Source: Boseongicola sp. SB0675_bin_26 (GTDB lineage: Bacteria; Pseudomonadota; Alphaproteobacteria; Rhodobacterales; Rhodobacteraceae). From it: 17,505 nucleotides of DNA. The notes beneath the pieces are model-generated. The model worked only from the letters and a program-made list of their open reading frames with translations. It was not told the DNA's origin and searched no databases. This document shows, one piece after another, positions 7,889 to 15,267 of the stretch. A program made the position numbers and the translations under genes. The DNA lies in contig VYCX01000107.1 of the NCBI GenBank assembly GCA_009843725.1, positions 1 through 17,505 on the forward strand. The letters run 5' to 3'. The number at the start of each line of letters is the position of its first letter. The stretch's first letter is position 1.

Positions 7889-10288
7889 ATGCCGCAGGAT
7901 GCACTCTTGGGCAGTGACTCGGGTTCGAAGAACGCTGGCATGGGGCCGCGCATCGAGCCGTCCATTCTCAGCGCAATTCCCCACTATCTCCCGTTGGCCA
8001 TATTTCCTTTGATCGTGCTCGCCGCAATCTACGGAGGATGGTGGCTGTTGCCTCCGCTCCTTTTCATGAGCGTGGCGGGTCCGCTTGATCGCGCGCTGGG
8101 CGTGGATGGTCGCAACATGGACCCGATGAAGACACCTGAGCGTCGGCTGATCTGGCATAACCTGCCGGTCTGGGCCTGGGCGTTCCTGTGGCCACCGACG
8201 CTCATCTTCGGCATGTGGCAGATCCTTGCGGTCAACCAGTTCGCTGTTTGGGAGGCGGCGTTGCTGGTGATCATCCTGACGATGGAAGGCCAGGCCGTAT
8301 TTGTCGTTGGCCACGAACTGATTCACCGGCGCACCACTTGGGAGCGGCGGATCGGTGAATTCCTGCTCGCCTGCGCCTCCTATCCTCAATATGCCACGGA
8401 GCACGTCTACATCCATCATGCGCTTGTAGGCACACCATACGACGCGGGGTCCGCTCCAAAGGGCGAGAGTTTCTGGCGGTACTTTCCCAAGGAGGTCCTG
8501 TGCAACCTGACCAACTCCTGGAAGGTTGCGAGAGAGCGGCTGGCGCGGCGCCGGCTTCCCGCGTGGCATCACAGCAACCCGTTCTGGCGCTACGGCCTTG
8601 GTGTCGCGTTTTGGTACGGCCTGGTGTTCTGGCTGGGCGGAATCTGGGCCGTCCTCGTCTTTGCGTTCCTCGGGCTGAGCTGCGTCTTTTCGATGAAGAT
8701 CAGCAACTACTTTCAGCACTACGGCCTGCGTCGTGTCCGTCTGCCGAACGGGCGATGGGAAAAGATCATGCCGCGCCATTCCTGGAGCGCCGACTGGAAG
8801 TTCAGCAACTGGATGTTCTTCAACATGCAGCGCCATGCGGATCATCATGCCGCCGCGTCGCGCCACTATCCTCTGCTCCAGGCTCTCGGCGCCGACGAAT
8901 CGCCGGTCCTGCCGGGAACCTACGCCGACATGATGAACATCGTGCTGCGGCCGAAGCGCTGGTTCGAGAAGATGGATCCGTTGGTCGACCAGTGGCGCGA
9001 GCACTTCTATCCGGAGATTGATGACTGGAGCGCCTATGACAGTCCCGTTGCGGCCGCGCGCCCGGACGCCTTTGACGCGATCATCGAGATCTACGGCGCC
9101 TCACCGCGGCTCGCCAAGTGCATCGAGCGCAACGCGGAACTTCTCGACAACCTGCAAGACCGGGAATTTGCGGACCTCGACCTGCCCAAGGGATTCGGGC
9201 CGGACGCGGAATTCGAATCGGTGGCGCGGCGTGGCCTGACGCGCGTCTACTGGACGCATGAAATGGACATTCAGGAAATGAAGGGCCTGATTGCGGAACT
9301 GCCAACTGCGGATGCAAGGGAGAGTGCCGAAATCGTGCGGAACTGGTCGAACGACAAGGCGTTCCAGATCGGCATGCACGTCGTGCGCGGGAACCTGTCG
9401 CCAGCAGAGGCCGAGATTGCGCTTTCCAACCTTGCCGAGGCATCTGTCTCTACCGTGCTGTCCGCAGTGGTCGAGGATTTCGTCGATTGGTGCGGACCGT
9501 TCAGCAAAGGAGGGGTCGCGGCGATATTCCTGGGCGATCTGGCAAGCAGGGAAGCTTACCCCGGCGTTACGCTCGACTTGCTGCTTGTCCATGATGGCGA
9601 ACGCGCTGACGACCTTGAGCGCCTCTGCCGGCAATTCCGGGCGGCCCTGGCCGATCTGGCGCAGGGCAGCCTGTTGTTTTCCCCGGTTCCACGCAGATCC
9701 AAATCCATTCTTGCACTGGCCCAGTCGGACCTGGAAAGGCAGTTCGGGAGCCCGAAGCCTGGAGAGATCCCGGCCCTGACGCGGGCACGCTGCTTCTTCG
9801 AGTGCGGCGATCTGCAAATAGGCCGTCGGTTCAACGAAGCTCGGCGTGCGATACTGGCTGGGTGTGGCGAGGACGAAGCGCTGATCTCGAAACTTCGCGA
9901 ACGACGAAAAGGTCCTGCCGAAGCCGACGCGTCGACATTCGCCAAGGCACGCGGCGGCCTGGAAGACGTGGAGAGGGCCGCACGAATGCTCCAGTTGACG
10001 GAGCCGGGACTTGACCTCGACGACGACCCCGCACCGACCGCTGCCGCGGTGTTTGGAGCCGCCGGCGCCCAGGGCCTGGAACAGGCCGCGGGCATGTGGC
10101 GGACTCTCCAAGGCGTTTTGCGTCTCGTCGGAGAGGAGGACTTTGACGTGACCGAGGCGGGGAAGAACGTTAGATCCCTCGTTGCAAGCGCGTGCGGTCA
10201 GGAGGATTTCGCTGCGCTGAACTCAGCGGTTGCCGAAACCGCGAAAGTGTCTGCCAAAGAGATTGATGAGTTGTTGTCACATACCTGA
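7889..10288 (+). CDS. AlkB-type diiron hydroxylase fused to GlnE-like nucleotidyltransferase domain
   Basis: A 799-residue fusion. Residues about 1-370 are a membrane-bound alkane-hydroxylase/desaturase-type diiron enzyme: several hydrophobic helices plus the full His set in GHELIHRR (His142, His146), EHVYIHH (172, 176, 177), NYFQHYGL (277) and QRHADHHA (316, 319, 320). Such enzymes hydroxylate alkyl carbons using O2 and electrons from rubredoxin; no rubredoxin is present here. Residues about 391-799 resemble one half of GlnE, the glutamine synthetase adenylyltransferase: the helical stretch before the fold, LGDLASREAY...LDLLLVHD, RLCRQFRAAL, LTRARCFFECGD and ARGGLEDVE (687-695). The GSDxD metal motif reads GVTLD (559-563), losing the first Asp, and the RLRPSG loop is not recognisable, so nucleotidyl transfer is doubtful. 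AGGGGA lies six bases before the start. The substrate is unknown; the precursor peptide is my guess from context. Confidence 0.87.
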   Translation: MPQDALLGSDSGSKNAGMGPRIEPSILSAIPHYLPLAIFPLIVLAAIYGGWWLLPPLLFMSVAGPLDRALGVDGRNMDPMKTPERRLIWHNLPVWAWAFLWPPTLIFGMWQILAVNQFAVWEAALLVIILTMEGQAVFVVGHELIHRRTTWERRIGEFLLACASYPQYATEHVYIHHALVGTPYDAGSAPKGESFWRYFPKEVLCNLTNSWKVARERLARRRLPAWHHSNPFWRYGLGVAFWYGLVFWLGGIWAVLVFAFLGLSCVFSMKISNYFQHYGLRRVRLPNGRWEKIMPRHSWSADWKFSNWMFFNMQRHADHHAAASRHYPLLQALGADESPVLPGTYADMMNIVLRPKRWFEKMDPLVDQWREHFYPEIDDWSAYDSPVAAARPDAFDAIIEIYGASPRLAKCIERNAELLDNLQDREFADLDLPKGFGPDAEFESVARRGLTRVYWTHEMDIQEMKGLIAELPTADARESAEIVRNWSNDKAFQIGMHVVRGNLSPAEAEIALSNLAEASVSTVLSAVVEDFVDWCGPFSKGGVAAIFLGDLASREAYPGVTLDLLLVHDGERADDLERLCRQFRAALADLAQGSLLFSPVPRRSKSILALAQSDLERQFGSPKPGEIPALTRARCFFECGDLQIGRRFNEARRAILAGCGEDEALISKLRERRKGPAEADASTFAKARGGLEDVERAARMLQLTEPGLDLDDDPAPTAAAVFGAAGAQGLEQAAGMWRTLQGVLRLVGEEDFDVTEAGKNVRSLVASACGQEDFAALNSAVAETAKVSAKEIDELLSHT

Positions 10289-10320
10289 AGTTACCGGTTC
10301 AGCCGGCACGGATACCCGAA

Positions 10321-12639
10321 ATGTCGTCGCAGGATTCCACGATTCCCCGGAAGGGGATGCTGGCGCGAATCACGCCGGAGGACCAGGGCTCGGTCAAGCT
10401 CCCCGCGCTAGCTCCGCACCTGCAGTCGCGCATCGTCGGTGACGCGCAGGCGTTGCTTGTTTCGGAGCAGTTCAACACGCTGCTCCATGGCGAGCTGATT
10501 TGTGGCCTGTTGCCGCTGCTCGACGGTCGCCACAGTCGAGACGAGATTGTTGGGCGCCTTGAGAACTCGTGGTCCGCCAATGAAGTTCATGCGGCCATGG
10601 AATCGCTTGCCGCCAAAGGCTATGTCGTGTCTGCCGATCATGGCATGGAAAGATCCCGGGCTGCCTACTGGTCATCGCTTGGTGCTTCGCCGCGTTGGGC
10701 CGAACGCCGGCTGTCAGAAGCGCGTATCGCGATTGAAGGTGACGACGGACGGCTGACCCGGCATTTGAACGATCAGGGCGCTAACGTGACGACCAGCACC
10801 CCTATGCTCATGGTCGTTGTGTGCGACGACTTCCTTGCATCGAGCCATGGAGAGGTGAACCGGCGCCAAATTGAGGCGGACACGCCGTGGATTCTCGTGA
10901 GACCCCTCGGCATGGAGGCACTGTTTGGCCCCATCTTTCGCGCCGACGGGCATGGCCCCTGTTGGGATTGCCTGGCTTGCCGTCTGCGCAGCCACCAGGA
11001 AGTTCACAATTTCCTGCGTAACGTTGCTGGTGACGAGGCGGCATTCAAGCCGTTCGTTGCCCAACCGGCCGTACTGGAGGCGCTGTATGGGCTGATCGCT
11101 GCGGAAATCGTCAAATGGCTGGTGCTCGGAGAATCCGCGCCAATCCACGAACACGTAATCACGATGAATGTCGGCACGTTTGCAAGTTCGAAGCATCGGG
11201 TCGTGCGCCGCCCGCAATGCTTCGCCTGTGGCGACGAAGAACTGAATCGTCCGGACCGAAAGCCGTCGCCCTTGCAACTGCAGGCGAGTCCCAAGGCTCA
11301 TCGCGGCAGCGGCGGCGCCCGGAGCGTGGCTCCGGGCGTCACGTTCGCAAAGTACAGGCACCTGGTGAACCCGGTAAGCGGCGTCGTGACCTGGCTGTCA
11401 CGCATTTCCGACGATTCCGATTCATGGCTGCATGTCGATTGGGCCGGAAGCAATCTCGGCGTGAGAAGCCGAACCTTGAGCTCGCTCCGGCGCAGTCTGC
11501 GCAGCAAGAGCGCCGGCAAGGGAAGCACGCGCGAGCAATCCAGGGTCAGCGCGCTCTGCGAGGCGATCGAGCGTTACTCCGGCATCTGTCAAGGAGACGA
11601 GATCCGCGTTCGCAGGCGGCTCACCGAATTCCTCGCGGGCGATGAGGCAATTCATCCAAACGATGCGCAGCTGTTCAGCGACAGGCAGCTTGACGACGCC
11701 AGGAGCATCAACGCCGAGGGCCATCCCTACAACATCGTCCCGCCGCGTCTCGATCCCGACGCAGAGATCGACTGGACGCCGGTGTGGTCGCTCTCGCAAT
11801 GCCGGCATCGCTATCTTCCGACATCGATGCTCTACAGCATGGCGCCGGAACAGCGAGGTCCGATGGATCTGGTCGCCGATTCAAACGGATGCGCTGCGGG
11901 CAATACTCTCGAAGAGGCAATCCTGCAGGGCTTCTATGAACTGGCAGAGCGCGACGCCTTTGCCATCTGGTGGTACAACCGGCTGCAGGTTCCGGCGGTC
12001 GACCTCGACAGTTTCGATGACGAGTACCTCGCTGCGGCCTCGGACCATTATGCCCGATGCGGCAGGGAAATTTGGGTGCTCGATATCACCTCGGACATCA
12101 AGATTCCCACATTCGTCGCGCTTTCACGAAGACCTAACGCGAAGAGCGAGGACATCATTTATGGTGCCGGCACCCACGCCGATGCACGTGTTGCCGCACT
12201 GCGCGCGGTATGCGAACTGAACCAGTGCCTAAGCTGGCTGCCGCGGCCCGGCCAGGCTGATGGCCGGCCCATGATCGACGACCCGTTGGCTCTTTGGTGG
12301 TGGAAAACCGCTCGTCTTGCCGAATGTGGCTGGCTGGCGCCGGCGACAGCCGAACCGCACCGCGAGGCTGCCGACTATCCGGCGACTGAAACTGCAGACG
12401 CGCGCGACGATGTGGACATGTGCCGCGCACTCGTCGAGGCCAAGGGCATGGAGTTCCTTGTCCTGGACCAGACCCGGCCTGACGTCGGCATGCCCGTCGC
12501 ACGCGTCATCGTTCCGGGCATGCGTCATTTCTGGGCGCGGTTCGCACCCGGACGCCTGTATGATGTGCCCGTAAGAATGGGGTGGCGCACGCACCGCATA
12601 GCTGAAGCCGACCTGAATCCAGCGCCGGTAATCGCTTGA
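10321..12639 (+). CDS. Fused TOMM cyclodehydratase (RRE + E1-like + YcaO)
   Basis: Enzyme expected to convert Cys (or Ser/Thr) in the precursor core to azolines, using ATP. Residues about 22-100 look like the leader-binding RRE (PqqD-like winged helix). An E1/ThiF-like C-protein region follows, with a zinc tetrad Cys214/Cys217 (CWDC) and Cys300/Cys303 (CFAC). From about 340 onward is a YcaO (SagD-like) domain with the nucleotide-binding Glu-rich motifs SALCEAIERYSG (410-421) and EEAILQGFYELAERD (531-545). The C-terminus ends NPAPVIA, close to but not the full PxPxP tail common in azoline-forming YcaOs. It starts 32 bases after the hydroxylase fusion with a weak GGA binding site, and a stop followed by GAGGAGA leads into the next gene. 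No SagB/McbC oxidase is nearby, so the product may stay at the thiazoline level. Confidence 0.94.
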   Translation: MSSQDSTIPRKGMLARITPEDQGSVKLPALAPHLQSRIVGDAQALLVSEQFNTLLHGELICGLLPLLDGRHSRDEIVGRLENSWSANEVHAAMESLAAKGYVVSADHGMERSRAAYWSSLGASPRWAERRLSEARIAIEGDDGRLTRHLNDQGANVTTSTPMLMVVVCDDFLASSHGEVNRRQIEADTPWILVRPLGMEALFGPIFRADGHGPCWDCLACRLRSHQEVHNFLRNVAGDEAAFKPFVAQPAVLEALYGLIAAEIVKWLVLGESAPIHEHVITMNVGTFASSKHRVVRRPQCFACGDEELNRPDRKPSPLQLQASPKAHRGSGGARSVAPGVTFAKYRHLVNPVSGVVTWLSRISDDSDSWLHVDWAGSNLGVRSRTLSSLRRSLRSKSAGKGSTREQSRVSALCEAIERYSGICQGDEIRVRRRLTEFLAGDEAIHPNDAQLFSDRQLDDARSINAEGHPYNIVPPRLDPDAEIDWTPVWSLSQCRHRYLPTSMLYSMAPEQRGPMDLVADSNGCAAGNTLEEAILQGFYELAERDAFAIWWYNRLQVPAVDLDSFDDEYLAAASDHYARCGREIWVLDITSDIKIPTFVALSRRPNAKSEDIIYGAGTHADARVAALRAVCELNQCLSWLPRPGQADGRPMIDDPLALWWWKTARLAECGWLAPATAEPHREAADYPATETADARDDVDMCRALVEAKGMEFLVLDQTRPDVGMPVARVIVPGMRHFWARFAPGRLYDVPVRMGWRTHRIAEADLNPAPVIA

Positions 12640-12648
12640 GGAGAACGC

Positions 12649-13767
12649 ATGCACATTGACCAAGCCGTCACGCTGACACAGGACAGGCTTGCCCAGGAGG
12701 GCAGCACCATGGGTGAGTTGCTCGGACATTTTCGACGCAGCACTTCGCGAAGCCTCATTGGAGATCCTGAATGGGAGCGCATACTTGCGTGCGCCGAGCA
12801 ACTGCCCATCACGATGGGCGCCCTGCCGTTCGGATTTGAACTTCCGTTGCAATCGTGCCGTCCCGAGGCGGATTTCGGTGTTTCCCTGGCAAGCGGAACC
12901 GCTACGGCGGCGCTCTTCGAGCAGCGCGCACGACGCAACAAGAGCGATGAGGTTGCACGGGCAATCACGAAGCTGTTCGGGCAGATGGATGAAGAAGACT
13001 CGTCCCTGCGCGAAATTGCCGGCCGCAAGCTGATGCTGGAATTTGACATCGGCTCGGCCAAGGAGAAAGAACGCTCGATGCCGGGAATGTTCCTGAGACC
13101 GGGCGAGCGTCCGATCCTGGGCGCCTGCGGACAGGCCAATGATGTCGTTGCCGTGGTTGATGCGCTTGTGTCCTGCGTCGGCTGGGAGTTGAAAGATGCA
13201 GAGAGGAAGCATGTGGAGCGTGCCTATCTGGCGCAGCCGGAAGACACGCGCATGGATTCCTTCGGCATCTTTCCTTCGCGCTCACGGTCAATCCGCTTGG
13301 CAATCATGGGCTTCAAGTCGCGACAGGAACTCGGATCCTATCTTGGCAACTTGGGCTGGCCAGGCCAGTTCCAGGCTGTCGAGTCCGTGATTGCTCGAAT
13401 CAGCGAACGCGTGAACATCGTCAGGACCGGAGTGAATGTCGACATAGCGGAACAGGGCGTCGGTCCGACATTGGGCCTCACGCTCATCGTCAAGCAAAGG
13501 TACACGAAGGACTCGCGCTATTGGCTCGACGGCCTGACCGATTGGGACCCTTTCCTGAATGCTCTGGGCCACGAGGACCTTGTCGTGCCTGACAAGCTCG
13601 CGGCGCTTGCCGACTGGGTATCGAAACCAAAAACGCTCTTCGGGAAGTCGGGACAGTTCATACTGCTGCGTGGGATCCACCACATCAAGCTTGTCATCTC
13701 CGACGATCAGCTCAAGGAGGCAAAGGCCTACGTGTTCTTGGTCCTATCAGCAGCGGCATCCACGTAG
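12649..13767 (+). CDS. Unrecognised RiPP-cluster protein, 372 residues
   Basis: I do not recognise this protein. It is certainly a gene: a strong GAGGAGA site precedes the ATG, it begins 9 bases after the cyclodehydratase stop, and its composition matches the neighbours. It is predicted soluble, with no signal peptide or membrane helix. Visible landmarks are LPFGFELPL near 61-69, GRKLMLEFDIG at 125-135, MPGMFLRPGERP near 145-156, and a C-terminal part with alternating beta-like and charged stretches. I see no flavin, Rossmann, Walker, radical-SAM, zinc or protease motif, and no nitroreductase pattern that would make it the missing SagB-type dehydrogenase. Its position, last in the array and coupled to the cyclodehydratase, suggests it handles the same peptide as a tailoring enzyme or partner protein. 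Confidence 0.8.
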   Translation: MHIDQAVTLTQDRLAQEGSTMGELLGHFRRSTSRSLIGDPEWERILACAEQLPITMGALPFGFELPLQSCRPEADFGVSLASGTATAALFEQRARRNKSDEVARAITKLFGQMDEEDSSLREIAGRKLMLEFDIGSAKEKERSMPGMFLRPGERPILGACGQANDVVAVVDALVSCVGWELKDAERKHVERAYLAQPEDTRMDSFGIFPSRSRSIRLAIMGFKSRQELGSYLGNLGWPGQFQAVESVIARISERVNIVRTGVNVDIAEQGVGPTLGLTLIVKQRYTKDSRYWLDGLTDWDPFLNALGHEDLVVPDKLAALADWVSKPKTLFGKSGQFILLRGIHHIKLVISDDQLKEAKAYVFLVLSAAAST

Positions 13768-14077
13768 CATCCCGACAGCATGGTGCCGATGGTTTCTGCC
13801 TTGTTTCGGTCCAGATGTGCTGGCGACCGAGCAGGCGCTGCCGTCCTCCGAACGGCAACCCACATGGCTTCCGGGGGTCGGGCAGCAGCAACGGACAGAG
13901 AATCGTCGCCTTCTGCAGTGTTGGCCCGGGAACAGTCGACCGGCAGAAGAATGTGCGATCCGGCTTGAGAAGGATGGGAGCAAGCGGCGGAATGAGATTC
14001 CACGAGTTGCACATGCAGCCCGGAGCGTTCCGTTGGTCACCGCCTGGAGGCGACGTCCACGGAAGCCGGCGCTTGCC
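13768..14077. other. 310-base gap between convergent genes, no gene seen
   Basis: This stretch separates the last + strand gene from the convergent DUF1801 gene. Short frames are open on both strands, but none has a binding site, a domain or a leader-like pattern, and none resembles an NHLP precursor. I see no strong GC hairpin followed by a T-run that would serve as terminator for either gene. Confidence 0.5.
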
Positions 14078-14506
14078 TTAGCTTGGTGCAACCGCCCAGC
14101 GGGAGCCAAGGTCGCGCAGGCCAGCCGCGATCAGTTCGCGCAAGACGTCCTCGTCCACGGCGTCGAGCCTGCTGATGTACAGGCACGATCGTCCCATTCT
14201 GTGCTTTCCGAGCCGTTTCAGAATGTCTCCCAAATCGGCATAGCCGGGCATGATGTAGATCGTCAGGCTGGTCTTGCGCGGACTGAATCCCGTGGCCAGG
14301 AAGTCACCTTCGCGGCCTGACTTGTAGACGTAGTGATAGGACCCGTAGCCAACGATGCTGGCTCCCCACATGACCGGCTCAAAGCCTGTGACCTCCCGGA
14401 AGACCTCGTTGAGCCGCAAGGCGTCCGCCCTGCGCCTTTCCGGTTCGACGGCGTTCAGGAACGCCATGACGTCCGCATCATTGGGTTTCGTCTTGTTTTC
14501 GGACAT
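14078..14506 (-). CDS. DUF1801 domain protein
   Basis: A 142-residue soluble protein of the DUF1801 (YdhG-like) family. Function in this family is not established. The sequence shows the usual pattern: an N-terminal helix with DVMAFLNAVEPERRRADALRL, FREVTGFEPVMWGASIVGYG, then YHYVYKSGREGDFLATGFSPRK and a YIMPGYADLGDILKRLGKH segment. I chose the ATG at 14504-14506, which has a GGAA about seven bases upstream. The open frame also extends to a TTG at 14542, but that start has nothing to recommend it. It lies downstream of the precursor peptide on the same strand, with 152 bases and a GC hairpin between them, so co-transcription is possible but not shown. I see no direct link to peptide modification; it is probably an ordinary neighbour. 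Confidence 0.85.
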   Translation of the reverse strand: MSENKTKPNDADVMAFLNAVEPERRRADALRLNEVFREVTGFEPVMWGASIVGYGSYHYVYKSGREGDFLATGFSPRKTSLTIYIMPGYADLGDILKRLGKHRMGRSCLYISRLDAVDEDVLRELIAAGLRDLGSRWAVAPS

Positions 14507-14516
14507 TGACGTTTCC

Positions 14517-14544
14517 AATTGCCAATTCAATTGTCGTGGCAATT
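14517..14544. repeat. Inverted repeat 5' of the DUF1801 gene
   Basis: AATTGCC (14517-14523) and GGCAATT (14538-14544) form a 7-base-pair stem with a 14-base AT-rich loop. It begins ten bases upstream of the DUF1801 start and lies next to its presumed binding site, so it could affect translation or be an operator. It may also be chance. Confidence 0.35.
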
Positions 14545-14561
14545 CGGAGAATGCACAAGTA

Positions 14562-14586
14562 CCTCGCCCTTGGTCACAGGGCGAGG
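14562..14586 (-). terminator. GC-rich hairpin downstream of the precursor gene
   Basis: CCTCGCCC (14562-14569) and GGGCGAGG (14579-14586) form a perfect 8-base-pair stem with a 9-base loop. It lies 72 bases after the precursor stop in the direction of transcription. No good U-run follows, so it is either a weak or Rho-assisted terminator, or a stabilising/processing hairpin that keeps the small precursor message abundant relative to the DUF1801 gene. Confidence 0.45.
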
Positions 14587-14658
14587 GGAGTTCACGCCAA
14601 GCACCCGCTCAGACGCAGCCAGCTCCGAACGTTGGCGGCTGGTCACAAGCCTCCGATG

Positions 14659-14910
14659 CTACCAGCAGCAGCAAAGTCCGGCGGAAATGGCTTCGAGCTG
14701 CTCTTCGGTGATGTTCGGATCTGGAGGTAGAGCAAGATGCACTGTCTGCATGTCGCTCTCATGAACCTCAATAGTCATCGAGTCCGGAATCGTAATGCCC
14801 AATTCACCACTGATGGTGGACTTGGGGTCTGAAAGAAGCTGCTGCCTGAAGTCCGAATCTACCGCGGACTTGTCGACAATCTGCTTCAGCATTTCGTCTC
14901 CACTTCTCAT
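14659..14910 (-). CDS. NHLP-type precursor peptide with LCCCW core
   Basis: An 83-residue RiPP precursor. Residues about 7-76 are an NHLP (nitrile hydratase alpha-like) leader: VDSDFRQQLLSDP, ELGITIPDSMTIEVHES, TVHLALPP and ITEEQLEAI. The leader ends in Ala77-Gly78, a double-Gly-like C39 cleavage site, leaving only Leu-Cys-Cys-Cys-Trp (79-83) as core; the three Cys codons are TGC repeats and the stop is TAG. The cyclodehydratase on the other strand would cyclise the cysteines. Two starts are plausible: ATG at 14908-14910 with AGAGGT five bases upstream, or ATG at 14890-14892 (Met7) with GGAG five bases upstream. The N-terminal part of the fused protein at 6510-7811 is a clear relative. NHLP leader identity is secure; cleavage point and modification are inferred. 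Confidence 0.92.
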   Translation of the reverse strand: MRSGDEMLKQIVDKSAVDSDFRQQLLSDPKSTISGELGITIPDSMTIEVHESDMQTVHLALPPDPNITEEQLEAISAGLCCCW

Positions 14911-14960
14911 GGCACACCTCTTTTGTTGACCGTCCCGCAGGACACCAAGAACTGACGAGG

Positions 14961-14989
14961 AGAGTAATTCCGCGAAATTGCAGCGTCAA
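14961..14989 (-). promoter_or_regulatory. Candidate sigma-70-like promoter of the precursor gene
   Basis: Reading the - strand, TTGACG (14984-14989, five of six -35 bases) is followed by a 17-base spacer and TACTCT (14961-14966, three of six -10 bases). This would give a 5' untranslated leader of about 45 bases before the precursor ATG. The spacing is ideal and the place is sensible, but the -10 box is weak. Confidence 0.45.
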
Positions 14990-15032
14990 TCCCCAATGCC
15001 GTTCCCCAATTTCACATCGAACCGGACCACCG

Positions 15033-15077
15033 GTCCCGCATCTCTCCGCATCGGAGGTGAATCGGGAATGACGGGAC
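15033..15077. repeat. Nested hairpin, dispersed-repeat-like
   Basis: An outer stem GTCCCG (15033-15038) / CGGGAC (15072-15077) encloses an inner hairpin CTCCG-CAT-CGGAG (15044-15056). Nested stems of this sort are typical of REP/BIME-type intergenic elements, and it could also act as a terminator for the exporter gene on the - strand. No T-run follows. Confidence 0.45.
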
Positions 15078-15151
15078 GAACAGGAGGAGCCACTTCCTGG
15101 ACTCGGGGCCATCCGGCCATTTGCACTTGACAGAACCCCTGGTTCCGGACG

Positions 15152-15182
15152 CGCTCGGAGAGCGTGGCGAACGTAGCGAGCG
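15152..15182. repeat. Short inverted repeat CGCTCG/CGAGCG
   Basis: CGCTCG (15152-15157) and CGAGCG (15177-15182) flank 19 bases containing AGCGTGGCGAACGT. The wording resembles common intergenic repeat modules. It lies about 85 bases past the exporter stop on the - strand, where it might contribute to transcript ending. Confidence 0.35.
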
Positions 15183-15267
15183 ATCCCGCTCCAGACACGC
15201 GCACGACGGATCGACGCCGAGAAACAAGGACCGCGGAAACGCGAGGAATGACCAGCTCAGGGACCCA

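Larger units (their letters stand above)
14990..15267. other. Repeat-like intergenic DNA, no gene seen
   Basis: Together with the precursor promoter this makes a 357-base space between the RND exporter stop and the precursor start. Short frames are open on both strands but look like frames through structured intergenic repeats, with no binding site or domain. It carries the two inverted-repeat elements listed separately. The phrase CGGGAATGACGGGA resembles dispersed intergenic repeats seen in many high-GC proteobacteria. Confidence 0.45.

Noticed and set aside
7592..9004. 470-codon - strand frame opposite the cyclase-like and AlkB genes
   Set aside because: It spans the junction of two clear + strand genes and is a shadow of their codon bias; no recognisable domain.
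12649..13767. Assignment of the unknown protein as a SagB-type oxidase or cyanobactin-type (LynF/TruF) prenyltransferase
   Set aside because: No nitroreductase flavin pattern is visible, and I could not point to diagnostic prenyltransferase residues; context alone is not enough.
13728..14012. Possible second precursor peptide on the - strand in the 310-base gap
   Set aside because: The frame lacks the ELGxxxP, VHE and LPP leader hallmarks and any binding site.
13559..14320. 253-codon + strand frame between the unknown protein and the DUF1801 gene
   Set aside because: It overlaps the end of one well-supported gene and runs antisense through DUF1801; the middle has no protein-like character.
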